NCBI RefSeq assembly: GCF_006716785.1
Contig: NZ_VFPQ01000001.1
Location: 2,666,001-2,730,000, forward strand
Direction of reading: 5' to 3'
Source: Thermopolyspora flexuosa
Lineage (GTDB): Bacteria > Actinomycetota > Actinomycetes > Streptosporangiales > Streptosporangiaceae
DNA length: 64,000 nt
Below are positions 39,789 to 49,779 of this stretch, piece after piece (positions within the stretch are counted from its first letter, which is position 1; the number at the start of each line of letters is the position of its first letter). Made by a program: the position numbers and the translations under genes. The notes under the pieces are model-generated. The model made no database searches and was not told where the DNA came from. It saw only the letters and a list, made by a program, of their open reading frames with translations.

Positions 39789-39803
39789 CTTTACAAAGTA
39801 AGC
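39789..39803. promoter_or_regulatory. TTACAAAGTAA site before the TetR gene (copy 3 of the dispersed motif)
   Basis: CTTTACAAAGTAAGC contains the inverted repeat TTAC-AAA-GTAA and directly precedes the TetR gene, so it is the best candidate for the TetR operator. The same 9-mer TACAAAGTA recurs at 36235 and, reverse-complemented, at 3863. Confidence 0.55.
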
Positions 39804-39825
39804 CATGGGCGGGAGACTGGGCGCC

Positions 39826-40422
39826 ATGCCGGCGAAACGCCCACCGATCCCGCTGTCCCGCGAGCGCATCATCGAGGCCGCGCTGCACATCGCCGACGGG
39901 CAGGGGCTGCGCCGCCTCACCATGCGGCGGCTCGGCGACGCCCTCCAGGTCGAGGCGATGGCGATCTACCACCACATCCCCGGGGGCAAGGAGGCGCTGC
40001 TCGACGCCCTCGCCGAGCACGTCACCACGGTCACCGTCGACGCCGAAGGCGGTGACTGGCGGGAGCTCGCCCGCGCCTGGGCCCGGGCCTGCCGGGCCGC
40101 GCTGCTCGCCCACCCCGGCGTGCTCGCGCTGGCGATGACGCGGCCGCCGCGCGGCCGGGCCGCCGCGGCGCTGCGGGAGCACGTCGACCGGCTCGGCGAC
40201 GCGGGCCTGCCCGCCCCCGCCGAGGCGCTGCGCACGATCCGCGCGTACGTGATGGGGAGCGTGGCGATCGAGGTGCAGCGGTCGGGCTGGAACGGCGAGG
40301 CGGTGGAGTCCTCCGACGAGGCGGTGGCCGCGTTCGAGCGCGGCCTCGACGCCGTCATCGCCGGCCTCGCCGCGGGCCTCGCCCCCGGCGCCGCCTCCCC
40401 CGGCGCGGCCACCCCGGTGTGA
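39826..40422 (+). CDS. TetR-family transcriptional regulator
   Basis: A 198-residue repressor with N-terminal HTH (SRERIIEAALHIADGQGLRRL, TMRRLGDALQVEAMAIYHHI) and a C-terminal TetR_C-like dimer domain (ALLAHPGVLALAM; TIRAYVMGSVAIEVQ). ATG 39826 has GGGAG upstream; ATG 39805 would add 7 residues. It lies directly downstream of the TTACAAAGTAA site. Its C-terminal tail is Ala/Pro-rich. The ligand is unknown. Confidence 0.87.
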   Translation: MPAKRPPIPLSRERIIEAALHIADGQGLRRLTMRRLGDALQVEAMAIYHHIPGGKEALLDALAEHVTTVTVDAEGGDWRELARAWARACRAALLAHPGVLALAMTRPPRGRAAAALREHVDRLGDAGLPAPAEALRTIRAYVMGSVAIEVQRSGWNGEAVESSDEAVAAFERGLDAVIAGLAAGLAPGAASPGAATPV

Positions 40423-40650
40423 GGCCCGGCAGGGCCATCCCGGCATGATCCCCGAACCACCCGAAAGGATCATGCGAAACCGGCGTGCGGCCGTGGCCGC
40501 TGATCTAGACTGTGCCCCACTCGTGGCCCGGAACGAGGGCCGCCCGGGGCGGGCCGGTGTGATCGCGCACGTCCGGAAGAGGACGTAACCGTTCGTTTAT
40601 CGGTCCGGCGGCGTGTCGCGCCCGCTCCGTTATCCTGCACGAGGCACCCT

Positions 40651-40666
40651 TGTGGTTTAGACCACA
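40651..40666. promoter_or_regulatory. Perfect inverted repeat TGTGGT-N4-ACCACA
   Basis: TGTGGTTTAGACCACA is the first of two related inverted repeats in the 406-base gap upstream of the DUF5999 gene. Confidence 0.5.
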
Positions 40667-40780
40667 TTGCGGTGACCCCGCGTTTGGGGCGGTGGACGAC
40701 CCACCCACCGGCGACACGGAACCGTCCAAAGGGACTATGTCGCCACGAAGGTGGACGCCCCACACTGGGAATTGTCAATG

Positions 40781-40794
40781 TGTGGTACGCCACA
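40781..40794. promoter_or_regulatory. Second inverted repeat TGTGG-N4-CCACA
   Basis: TGTGGTACGCCACA lies 35 bases before the DUF5999 start, 129 bases from the first repeat (centre to centre), so one regulator could bind both. Confidence 0.5.
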
Positions 40795-40828
40795 TTCACC
40801 ACGGGAAGAGAAGACGGAGGCACGCGCT

Positions 40829-41029
40829 ATGTGCCCGCATGAGCCGCCCTGTCCGCCCGCGGACGCAGCGGACCGCGAGGCAGCACGCACCATCGCCGCC
40901 CACCCCGAGCAGGGCTGGAGCCTGCTGTGCAACGGGGTCGTCCTGTTCGAGGACACCGGCGAGCTGCTACCGAACGGCACGATCATCGCACCACACCGGC
41001 CGACCGACCTCGCGGTGAACGCCGCCTGA
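40829..41029 (+). CDS. DUF5999 family small protein
   Basis: A 66-residue protein closely following the actinomycete DUF5999 pattern: MCPHEPPCPPADAADREAAR, then AHPEQGWSLLCNGVVLFEDTG and ELLPNG.IIAPHRP. The N-terminal CxHxPxC could bind a metal. ATG 40829 has GGAGG 8 bases upstream. The function of the family is unknown; it is widespread in spore-forming actinomycetes. Two TGTGG/CCACA repeats upstream suggest specific control. Confidence 0.85.
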   Translation: MCPHEPPCPPADAADREAARTIAAHPEQGWSLLCNGVVLFEDTGELLPNGTIIAPHRPTDLAVNAA

Positions 41030-41080
41030 CACCACCGAGGCCGACCGCCGGCGGGCCACCCCGCCTGCCGGGCGTTCACC

Positions 41081-41126
41081 GGGGGACACCACCGGGGGGA
41101 GACACGACCGGGGGAACCACCGGGGG
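41081..41126 (+). repeat. Four G-runs (G5-G6-G5-G5): potential G-quadruplex
   Basis: Four blocks of ACCGGGGG-type sequence occur within 46 bases in the 219-base gap between the converging DUF5999 and hydrolase genes. Loops are 7-10 bases. They could form an RNA or DNA quadruplex or act as a terminator; the rest of this gap shows nothing else. Confidence 0.5.
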
Positions 41127-41248
41127 CATCTGGACGACGGCGTGCGAGACGAAGGGCACGCGAATCGGGGGCACCCACACGAGGCGGGCCGGAGCGACGC
41201 GGCCATGGACACGCGTCCCCGCCTCCCGGGCCTCGCATCGGGGCCCGG

Positions 41249-41905
41249 TCACCCGTGATCACCGGCCGCGGCGCGGCCTGCCGCGGTGACCCCCGCCAGC
41301 CCGTCCACCCATTCGGCGACGATCTCGCCCACGCGCACCGGGTTCCGGGTCAGCTCGTGCCCTTCGCCGGGCAGCACCACCACACGCGCGGCGTCGGCCG
41401 CGTCCGGCACCCCGAACGGATCGCGGTCCCCGTTGACGACGAGCACGTCCACGCCCGCCTCGCGCAGCTCCGCGGCCCGCGACCGCTCCGGGCGGCCCGG
41501 CGGGTGCAGCGGGAACGCCAGCGCGACCACGCCGATCGCGCCCGCCGCGCGAGCCGTACGGCAGGCGACCCGCGCCCCGTTGCTGCGGCCGCCCTGCACC
41601 AGCGGCAGGCCCGGGTAGCGGTCGCGCAGCGCGGCGACCACGGCCAGCCACGCCTCGTCCTGCCGTGCCGCGGATCCGGGGGCGCGCGCCCCCGCGACCC
41701 GGAACGGCTGCACGACCCGCGCCACCGTGCCGCCGATCGCCCGCACCGCGTCCCGGACCGCGAGCAGGTCGGCCGACTCCACTCCCCCGCCCGCCCCGTG
41801 CGTGAGCACGAACAGCAGCCGCGCCTCGGCCGCCTCGTCGATGTCCACCCGGGCGGGCCCGCGCGCGGTCGCGATCTCCAGGCCCCGGACCTCCACGGGC
41901 CGCAA
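41249..41905 (-). CDS. Alpha/beta hydrolase, KANL3/Tex30-like
   Basis: A 218-residue hydrolase: oxyanion region LFVLTHGAGGG, nucleophile elbow VQGGRSNGARVA (Ser in GGRSNGA), acid in LVVNGDRDPFG and His in LPGEGHELTRN. The GRSxGA elbow is typical of the KANL3/Tex30 and dienelactone hydrolase-like group. Start is TTG 41905 or GTG 41896; neither has a ribosome site, so leaderless translation is possible. Substrate unknown. Confidence 0.78.
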   Translation of the reverse strand: MRPVEVRGLEIATARGPARVDIDEAAEARLLFVLTHGAGGGVESADLLAVRDAVRAIGGTVARVVQPFRVAGARAPGSAARQDEAWLAVVAALRDRYPGLPLVQGGRSNGARVACRTARAAGAIGVVALAFPLHPPGRPERSRAAELREAGVDVLVVNGDRDPFGVPDAADAARVVVLPGEGHELTRNPVRVGEIVAEWVDGLAGVTAAGRAAAGDHG

Positions 41906-41963
41906 GGTTATCGCCCCGGTTCCGGCCGCGCCACGACCGGGGGTGGCGATCTAGATTGGAGGC

Positions 41964-42317
41964 GTGGCAGACGATCGCCTCTCCCGTGATGAACTGCGCG
42001 CCGTGATCGACGCCCGGCGCGAACTCGGCCCCGAGTACGAACCGGCCCTGGTGGAGTCGTTCCTCGACAAGCTCGAGGACGGCATCGCCGCGAAGGTGCG
42101 CGCGGAGGTCGACGCGCGCGTTCCCGAGCGGCAGCAGGCCAGGGGGCGCAGCGACCCGTCCCTGACGATGGCCATGGGCTCGCTCGCCCTCGGCATCCCG
42201 CTCACCGGCATCGCGGCCGGCAACGGGGGCCTGACCGGCCTGCTCATCGCCTGGGGCGGCATCGTCGCGGTCAACGCGGTGCACGCCCTGAACCGGCGGC
42301 GCCGCGACCGGCGCTGA
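41964..42317 (+). CDS. Small membrane protein, probably leaderless
   Basis: A 117-residue protein with a charged N-terminal half (LSRDELRAVIDARRELG; FLDKLEDGIAAKVRAEVDAR) and one or two membrane segments (GSLALGIPLTGIAAG; GLLIAWGGIVAVNAVHAL), ending in RRRRDRR. TAGATT (41952-41957) ends 6 bases before the GTG, so the transcript starts at or next to the start codon. Unknown function. Confidence 0.7.
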   Translation: MADDRLSRDELRAVIDARRELGPEYEPALVESFLDKLEDGIAAKVRAEVDARVPERQQARGRSDPSLTMAMGSLALGIPLTGIAAGNGGLTGLLIAWGGIVAVNAVHALNRRRRDRR

Positions 42318-42346
42318 ACCGGCACCCGGCCACCCGCCGGGGCCGC

Positions 42347-43150
42347 TCAGGCGAGGCCGCGGTCCCGGCGCAGCCGTACCTGGTGGGCGAGGCGCTCGTC
42401 CTCGTGCTCCAGGCCGTACCGCCAGACCTGTTCGGCGTCCTCGTCCCGGCCGCGCAGCGGCAGGGTGCGGGCGAGCAGCTCGATGGCGAGGGCGTCGGTC
42501 TCCGGGTCGGAGCCCTCCTCGATCGCCCCGGCGAACTCGCCGCAGGCCATGTCGAGGTGGGCGATGCCGAGCAGCACGCGCAGCCGGGGCGCGTCGGCCA
42601 CGTCCGGCACCTCCAGCGCCTCCAGCAGCACGTCCGCGGCCTCCCCCGGCGCGCCCTCCTCCAGCAGCAGCTCGGCCAGCTGCTGGGCGGCGCGCGAGGC
42701 CGCCTTCGGGTCGCCGGTGGCGAGCGCGGCGCGCAGGTGCTCCTCGGCCTCCTTGCCGTCCCCCTCGCGTACGGCGAGGCGGGCGAGCGCGAGGTGCGCC
42801 ATCGGCAGGTAGGCGGGGTTGCCCACGCCGATCACGGCCTGCCAGGCCGCCCGTGCCTGCTCCCACTGGCCGTCGCGCTCGAACCCGCGGGCGAGGTGGC
42901 AGGCGCCCTGCGCGGCGTACTCGGGGTGGCCGCTGGCGAGCGCGGCCCGCGCGGCCTCCCGGGCGCGCTCGTGCTCGCCGCGCTCGTCGAGCACCACGGC
43001 GAGCCCCACCGCCGCCTGGGCGTGGTCGGGGTCGTCGCGCCGCGCGGCCATCCGGGCCAGGATCTCCTCGGCGCCGGCGAGGTCGCCGGCCTCCGCAAGC
43101 CGCCGGGCCTCGTCCAGCGACTCCCGCGGGCGCAGCTCCTGGGCCGTCAT
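42347..43150 (-). CDS. TPR-repeat protein
   Basis: A 267-residue, almost entirely helical protein with six or so degenerate tetratricopeptide repeats (EARRLAEAGDLAGAEEILARM; AAVGLAVVLDERGEHERARE; AHLALARLAVREGDGKEAEE; LAELLLEEGAPGEAADVLLEAL). No catalytic domain or signal peptide. It is likely a scaffold. It lies downstream of gcvP, separated by a strong hairpin, so it probably has its own promoter. Confidence 0.8.
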   Translation of the reverse strand: MTAQELRPRESLDEARRLAEAGDLAGAEEILARMAARRDDPDHAQAAVGLAVVLDERGEHERAREAARAALASGHPEYAAQGACHLARGFERDGQWEQARAAWQAVIGVGNPAYLPMAHLALARLAVREGDGKEAEEHLRAALATGDPKAASRAAQQLAELLLEEGAPGEAADVLLEALEVPDVADAPRLRVLLGIAHLDMACGEFAGAIEEGSDPETDALAIELLARTLPLRGRDEDAEQVWRYGLEHEDERLAHQVRLRRDRGLA

Positions 43151-43200
43151 CGAGGTCTCCCCTCCGCAAACGATCTCCAGGATCTTAACGGCGCCCGCGT

Positions 43201-43261
43201 CCGCCCGCCCGGCACACGCCGATATTCCTCACGATTCACGCGAACCGTGCCGGGCGGGCGG
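43201..43261 (-). terminator. 15-bp inverted repeat after gcvP
   Basis: CCGCCCGCCCGGCAC pairs exactly with GTGCCGGGCGGGCGG across a 31-base loop, 7 bases after the gcvP stop. Confidence 0.6.
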
Positions 43262-43268
43262 GTCCGGG

Positions 43269-46148
<2,880 letters not shown>

Positions 46149-46214
46149 CGAGACCTCCTGAGCGGGTCGGATCCGCGCCCCTGGCCGCCGGGACCGGGCG
46201 CGTGCGGTTTTCCG

Positions 46215-46405
46215 TTCCCCCTCTGTCATCGGCACCTGAGAGCTTCATCCCCGGATGGTCGGGGATTTGCACCTTCGGTGAGGTGTGCCCGGCCGGGCGC
46301 ACCCGCTTTCCAGAGTCGCCTCGCTCACGCGGTACGGCTGCCTGAGAGTTTCCGGGGACGTTGCTCCTTCGGCGCCGCGGCCCGGGGCCGCGGTCTCTCC
46401 CGCGT
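46215..46405 (-). promoter_or_regulatory. Tandem glycine riboswitch upstream of gcvP
   Basis: Reading the minus strand: GGGAGAGACC ... GCCGAAGGAGCAA ... AACTCTCAGGC (aptamer 1), a linker, then ACTCTGGAAAGC ... CACCGAAGGTGCAA ... GCTCTCAGGTGCCGATGACAG (aptamer 2, split here). These are the conserved cores of the gcvT-type element, which turns on gcv genes when glycine binds. Confidence 0.95.
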
Positions 46406-46497
46406 GAGGTCGTCGGCCGTCGGATGTCGGTATGCGGTTGTGTGGATCCGGATACTGCGCGACGGGTGGTGCTGCGCCCGAGGTTACCGCCCCGAGG

Positions 46498-47118
46498 TTA
46501 CCCGGTGCGGCGTACCCGCCTGCGCCGGGCCAGCTCGTCGTCGGGGTGGTCGTCCCGCTGCGCGGGGTCGGCCACCGCGCGCTCCCCGGGCAGCTCGGCC
46601 AGCGTGCCCTCCACCTCACGCCAGATCCGGCCGAGGGCGATGCCGAACACGCCCTGGCCGCCCTGCAGCAGGTCGATCACCTCGTCCGGCGAGGTGCACT
46701 CGTACACGCTGGCCCCGTCGCTCATCAGCGTGATCTGGGCCAGGTCGGCCACCCCCCGGGTGCGCAGGTGCTGTACGGCGGTGCGGATCTGCTGCAGCGA
46801 CACCCCGGTGTCGAGGAGGCGCTTGACCACCTTGAGCACGATGATGTCGCGGAAGCTGTACAGCCGCTGCGAGCCCGACCCGTTGGCCGCCCGGATGCTC
46901 GGCTGCACCAGCTCGGTGCGGGCCCAGTAGTCGAGCTGCCGGTAGGTGATCCCGGCCGCGGCGCAGGCGACCGGACCGCGGTAGCCCATGTCTTCGGGCA
47001 GCGCCGAGGGCCGCTCGTCGAACAGCAGACCCTGCTCGCCCGCGCGCTCCCGCGCCGATTCGCGCTGCGCCGGATCGGGCCGGCCGGCCGTCTTGTTCTC
47101 GCCGCTGCTGACCGCCAC
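46498..47118 (-). CDS. MerR-family regulator, ResR (Rv1830)-type
   Basis: A 206-residue protein with a MerR HTH (YRGPVACAAAGITYRQLDYWARTELV; GSGSQRLYSFRDIIVLKVVKRLLDTG, in parts) and a C-terminal effector/dimerisation region (LAQITLMSDGASVYECTSPDE). GTG 47118 follows GGAGGTC. Gene order garA, MerR, DUF151, MerR, then gcvP matches Mycobacterium tuberculosis Rv1827-Rv1832, where this position is Rv1830/resR, a growth and antibiotic-recovery regulator. The C-terminus is unusually charged. Confidence 0.87.
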   Translation of the reverse strand: MAVSSGENKTAGRPDPAQRESARERAGEQGLLFDERPSALPEDMGYRGPVACAAAGITYRQLDYWARTELVQPSIRAANGSGSQRLYSFRDIIVLKVVKRLLDTGVSLQQIRTAVQHLRTRGVADLAQITLMSDGASVYECTSPDEVIDLLQGGQGVFGIALGRIWREVEGTLAELPGERAVADPAQRDDHPDDELARRRRVRRTG

Positions 47119-47191
47119 GCGGACCTCCGGCTTTCTCTCATCCCACGGTCTGATCTGGGGGTTCGTGAGCGACAACCGTGGTTTCACATGC

Positions 47192-47220
47192 ACCGTAGGA
47201 CCGTGACCATCCGCAGTCAA
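47192..47220 (-). promoter_or_regulatory. Sigma-70 type promoter of the ResR-like gene
   Basis: On the minus strand TTGACT (47220-47215), exactly 17 bases, TACGGT (47197-47192). It lies in the otherwise featureless 324-base gap 47119-47442. Confidence 0.75.
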
Positions 47221-47442
47221 CGATCCCGCTCGGCGCGTCGTGAAGCGTAAATACCCGAAATGAGCAATCCACCCGGGTGGCTTTCGCGGTGGTTCCCCCC
47301 GTTCCGCGGCCGCTCGCCGGACTCGCCGCCGGGCACGCCGGAACCCCGCGCCACGCCGATCGCCCGGCCGCCCCGCCCAGGGCGCACACCGGGCCCAACC
47401 CACGGCTCGCCGCCCCCTGCCGGCGGGCCGTACCGTCCGGCC

Positions 47443-47925
47443 TCAGCCGGCCCGGCCGAAGTCCTCGGGGGTGACCGTGTCGAGGAACGCGCGGAACTTC
47501 TCCACCTCGTCCTCCTGGTCGTCGGGGATGGTGACCCCCGCCTCCCGCACGACCTCCTCGGCCGCGTAGATGGTGGCCCCCGTGCGCAGGGCGAGCGCGA
47601 TCGAGTCGCTCGGTCGCGCGCTCACCTCCACGCCGTTGGAGAACACCAGATCCGCGAAGAAGATGCCGTCACGCAACGCCACGATGTTCACCGTGCTCAG
47701 CCGCACGCCGAGCGCCTCGAGCACGTCCTTGAACAGGTCGTGGGTGAGCGGCCGCGGCGGCGGCTCCTCCGCCTGGGCGAGCGCGATGGCCGTCGCCTCG
47801 GTCATCCCGATCCAGATCGGCAGGTACCGATCCCCGTGCGCCTCCTTCAGCAGCACGATCGGCTGGTTCGAGGGCATCTCGACGCGAACGCCCACAACCT
47901 CCATCTGCAACACTGGCGACTCCAC
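47443..47925 (-). CDS. Bifunctional nuclease family protein (DUF151)
   Basis: A 160-residue DUF151 protein: VVLLKE-like PIVLLKEAHGDRYLPIWIG, EATAIALA, TVNIVALRDGIFFADLVF, and SARPSDSIALALRTG, the family hallmark. Members have DNase/RNase activity in vitro; the cellular role in actinobacteria is unknown. It lies between the two MerR genes as in mycobacteria (Rv1829). Confidence 0.9.
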   Translation of the reverse strand: MESPVLQMEVVGVRVEMPSNQPIVLLKEAHGDRYLPIWIGMTEATAIALAQAEEPPPRPLTHDLFKDVLEALGVRLSTVNIVALRDGIFFADLVFSNGVEVSARPSDSIALALRTGATIYAAEEVVREAGVTIPDDQEDEVEKFRAFLDTVTPEDFGRAG

Positions 47926-48044
47926 ACTCCCTGGCCGCTCAGCACCTCTCGCTTGCGTCGCGGGAAGCCTTCGCTGGCGGCATTGCCGGTTCGCTCAGCA
48001 CGCCTGCTTCGCGTTCCTTTCCCGCGGCGGACCTTCGCCGCAAT

Positions 48045-48086
48045 TCAACCTAACACCCTCTGGGGCGATAGTGCCCCGAAGGTTGA
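48045..48086. promoter_or_regulatory. Nested inverted repeats between the FtsR-type gene and DUF151
   Basis: TCAACCT ... AGGTTGA encloses GGGGC-GATAGT-GCCCC, right at the end of the FtsR-type gene. It may be a terminator for it or a MerR-type operator for the DUF151 gene. Confidence 0.45.
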
Positions 48087-48087
48087 C

Positions 48088-48768
48088 TTACCTTCCGAGA
48101 ACGCCTCGAACCCCCACACGGAGCAAAGCCGTGTGCAGGTCGAGCAGCAGCCCGGCGAGCTCGCGGGCGGACTCGTCGGCCTGGGCGGCGGCGCCGGGTT
48201 TACGGCGGCGCAGCAGCGGCGCGATCGCCTGCTCGATGAGGGCCACCTGGCGGTCGGCCGCGGCGCGGATCACCCGCAGGTGCCGGGGCTGGATGCCGAA
48301 CCTGGCGAGCTCCCCGGCGGCGCGCGCGATCCGCAGCGCCTCGGCGTCGTACCGGCGGCCCTTCGGGGCGAGCAGGCCGAAGGACTCCAGTTCGTCGAGG
48401 GTGTCGCCGTCGATGCCCGCCGACCGGAGCAGCTCGTCGCGGCTGAGCCGTACCGGGACCGGCGGCGGCTGGTCGTCCAGCGGCCGGGGCCGCTGGAACT
48501 GGAAGGTGCCCTGCTCGGCGTCCTCCAGGTGGTTCTTGATCACCCGGAGGGGCAGGTAGCGGTCGCGCTGCGCGGTGAGGATGTAGCGCAGCCGCTCCAC
48601 GTCGGCGTGGGTGAACTTGCGGTAGCCGGACGGGGTGCGCTGCGGCTCGATGAGCCCCTCGGCCTCCAGGAAACGGATCTTGGAGACGGTGATGTCGGGG
48701 AACTCGCCCTGCAGCAGGGCGAGCACCTCCCCGATGCTCATGTACGCCCGTGCGGCCGCCTCACCCAT
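48088..48768 (-). CDS. MerR-family regulator, FtsR (Rv1828)-type
   Basis: A 226-residue MerR-like protein with MSIGEVLALLQGEFPDITVS, KIRFLEAEGLIEPQRTPSGYR and FTHADVERLRYIL, a linker (QFQRPRPLDDQPPP), then a second domain (LRLSRDELLRSAGID-like segment) and a C-terminal helix bundle. It corresponds by position and sequence type to FtsR of Corynebacterium, an activator of ftsZ. It is 5 bases downstream of garA. Confidence 0.88.
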   Translation of the reverse strand: MGEAAARAYMSIGEVLALLQGEFPDITVSKIRFLEAEGLIEPQRTPSGYRKFTHADVERLRYILTAQRDRYLPLRVIKNHLEDAEQGTFQFQRPRPLDDQPPPVPVRLSRDELLRSAGIDGDTLDELESFGLLAPKGRRYDAEALRIARAAGELARFGIQPRHLRVIRAAADRQVALIEQAIAPLLRRRKPGAAAQADESARELAGLLLDLHTALLRVGVRGVLGR

Positions 48769-48773
48769 GGGCG

Positions 48774-49289
48774 TTACGCCCCTTGCTGCCCGCTCGTGAG
48801 GAAGACGAGGCGGAACTTACCGATCTGCACCTCGTCCCCGCCCTTCAGGGGATGCTCCTCGATGCGCTCCCGGTTGACGTAGGTGCCGTTGAGGCTGCCC
48901 ACGTCGCGCACGGTGAACTGGCCGCCGCGCCGGTAGAACTCGGCGTGCCGGCGGGACACGGTGACGTCGTCGAGGAAGATGTCGCTCTCCGGGTGGCGGC
49001 CGGCCGTGACGAGGTCGCTGTCGAGGAGGAACCTGCTGCCGGCGTTCGGGCCGCGGAGCACGACGAGGAGCGAGGTGCCCGGCCGCAGCCCCTCGAGGGC
49101 CGACCGATCGGGCATGAGCGACTGCCCGGTGGCCTCCGCGTCCAGCGCTTCGATGCCCGCGATGGAGATCGTCGAGGTGGTGTCGCCGGGAGACTCACCG
49201 CGCAGGGCGAGAGGCGACCCGCATCTCGAACAGAAACGGGCATCCCCGGGGTTGGCATGACCGCACTGCGTGCAGTAGACGCTGGGCAT
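48774..49289 (-). CDS. garA: FHA-domain protein, GarA/OdhI type with zinc ribbon
   Basis: A 171-residue protein: an N-terminal zinc ribbon (YCTQCGHANPGDARFCSRCG), a linker with GDTTSTIS that matches the ETTS phosphorylation motif of GarA/OdhI, and an FHA domain (TAGRHPESDIFLDDVTVSRRH and VRDVGSLNGTYVN). After phosphorylation by Ser/Thr kinases, the family controls 2-oxoglutarate dehydrogenase and glutamate dehydrogenase. The zinc ribbon is an addition compared with mycobacterial GarA. A good promoter lies about 100 bases upstream. Confidence 0.9.
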   Translation of the reverse strand: MPSVYCTQCGHANPGDARFCSRCGSPLALRGESPGDTTSTISIAGIEALDAEATGQSLMPDRSALEGLRPGTSLLVVLRGPNAGSRFLLDSDLVTAGRHPESDIFLDDVTVSRRHAEFYRRGGQFTVRDVGSLNGTYVNRERIEEHPLKGGDEVQIGKFRLVFLTSGQQGA

Positions 49290-49387
49290 CGATCGGCTCG
49301 GCCTCCTACCGCGAAGTCGCGGCTACGGTGCTGTGGGCGCGCCTCGCTTCTTCGCTTCTCAAGACTTCCTCAGACTGCGAATGCCGC

Positions 49388-49416
49388 AACCTACGCTGAT
49401 GAGGCGCAAAGGTCAA
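49388..49416 (-). promoter_or_regulatory. Sigma-70 type promoter of garA
   Basis: On the minus strand TTGACC (49416-49411), 17 bases, TAGGTT (49393-49388). The rest of the 490-base gap 49290-49779 shows no gene or other element. Confidence 0.75.
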
Positions 49417-49779
49417 GACGGAGTGCGGAACGACCCTTGCGATGGCCCCAAAGGTACCGCCGGAAAGGGCGGGCGGTCCATGCCGCCGCGCCGCGCACAT
49501 GATCCTCCCGGCGGCCGGCACGACCGCGGGAGAGCCGAGCGCGCCGGTCGTCGATGACCCTCCGGCGCCGCCCGCCGCAGGAGACCAAGCGTTCACAGCG
49601 CTCCTCGTCCGTCGTCCGCATCCGCACCACTTTCATTGATCTTATGACACGGCGGGCGCGTGCAGTATGGGGAACCGGGCGGGTGAATTTCACCACTCGC
49701 CGCGGGCCGCGCCGCCCGGCCGGCCGCGCGGCACGCGCGCAATTCCACGCCCCAATTTACCGGCGGTTTCCGGCGGAGG

